Source: Phocoena phocoena (taxonomy: Eukaryota > Chordata > Mammalia > Artiodactyla > Phocoenidae). Taken from it: a stretch of 64,000 nucleotides of DNA. Positions 63,825 to 64,000 of the stretch are shown here, piece after piece; position 1 is the stretch's first letter; each line of letters opens with the position of its first letter. The notes beneath the pieces are model-generated. The model did not search any database. It was given only the letters and a program-made list of their open reading frames with translations, and was not told where the DNA came from. Both the position numbers and the translations under genes were made by a program. The stretch spans positions 27,354,842-27,418,841 of the forward strand of contig NC_089232.1 of assembly GCF_963924675.1 (NCBI RefSeq). Direction: 5' to 3'.

Positions 63825-64000
63825 CCCCAGAAGCATTCTCACAGGGTCTACAGGCCTGTCAAGAGGAGGGAACGTCAGGGAGCTTCAAGGCAGCATGCAC
63901 GCAGCCTTCCAAATGGGAAAGCAAGGCTACTGCCAGCAGGCCCCCGTTCCCACGGGCACACTCGGCATACACCCCTGGGGTTCCTCACGAGTCCAAAGGG
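63825..64000 (+). repeat. Unit 24, partial (first 176 bp)
   Basis: Start of a further unit cut by the window end. C10 is present (63834). Nothing marks an array boundary here. Confidence 0.96.

Larger units (their letters stand above)
1..64000 (+). repeat. Macrosatellite array, ~2775 bp unit, 23 full copies plus one partial
   Basis: The same ~2775 bp sequence recurs head to tail from the first to the last base. The landmark AGAAGC-ATTCTCACAGGG near the unit start appears at 5, 2781, 5556, 8332 and onward every 2774-2776 bp. Copies differ by only a handful of substitutions plus two one-base indels, so identity between copies is very high (an eye estimate, not an alignment). Composition is GC- and CpG-rich: 661-720 is 39/60 G+C, and 661-780 holds 12 CpG. 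No interspersed element, inversion or unique spacer was found, so there is no gene-free gap with other content to describe. The array extends past both window ends. Strand is arbitrary. A role in chromatin organisation is known for some vertebrate macrosatellites but is not shown here. Confidence 0.98.

Noticed and set aside
1..64000. Prokaryotic or phage gene content
   Set aside because: No frame resembles a known protein. There are no operon-like runs of genes, and long tandem units of this kind do not fit a bacterial or phage region.
1..64000. CRISPR array
   Set aside because: Repeats are contiguous 2.8 kb units with no short repeat-spacer structure.
1..64000. Ribosomal, 5S, snRNA or tRNA gene array
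   Set aside because: I recognised no rRNA or snRNA landmarks, tRNA A/B boxes in a foldable context, or T-run terminator after a compact gene.
1..64000. Assembly artefact from copying one unit
   Set aside because: Units carry distinct private variants and ordered, linked haplotypes, which argues against simple duplication of one read. Local errors in unit number or in the C-run cannot be excluded from sequence alone.
1..64000. Alpha-satellite or CENP-B-type centromeric repeat
   Set aside because: Unit length, GC richness and absence of an evident CENP-B box do not fit.

Overview
The whole window is one uninterrupted head-to-tail tandem array of a long, GC-rich repeat unit: a macrosatellite. 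I count 23 complete units (positions 1-63824) and the first 176 bases of a 24th (63825-64000). Units are 2774, 2775 or 2776 bp, all in the same orientation, with no spacer, inversion or inserted element visible. The array runs off both ends of the window, so its true size and flanks are unknown.

The repeat is nested. Each ~2775 bp unit is a dimer of two diverged halves (1387 + 1389 bp in unit 1). Each half contains three still more diverged blocks of about 424-486 bp sharing a CTCGGCA-type anchor. Above the unit level, linked variants show a 5.55 kb super-repeat (two unit types alternating) across 22202-38850 and probably 8328-19425. A private haplotype is shared by unit 16 and unit 20, which start 11,097 bp apart. 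Units 21-23 form a local subfamily.

No protein-coding or structural RNA gene is supported. The open frames are short, are not kept between the two halves of the unit, often begin at GTG, or are broken by one-base indels and substitutions in some units. Changes inside the best frame are nearly all amino-acid-changing. No tRNA, rRNA, CRISPR, operon or transposase signal was seen.

Organism: a multicellular eukaryote, most likely a vertebrate and plausibly a mammal. This is inferred from array architecture, the lack of coding content over 64 kb and the CpG-rich composition, not from a recognised sequence. The ~1.4 kb half-unit, the GC-rich composition and an octamer one base from a NotI site recall the primate SST1/NBL2 macrosatellite family. 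I cannot confirm that match from memory and give it only as a hypothesis.

Numbering: 'offset n' means base n of unit 1; in another unit it lies at unit start + n - 1 (one less after offset 2404 in 2774-bp units). Length classes are L = 2776, M = 2775 and S = 2774. Variant statements come from reading by eye and may miss sites.
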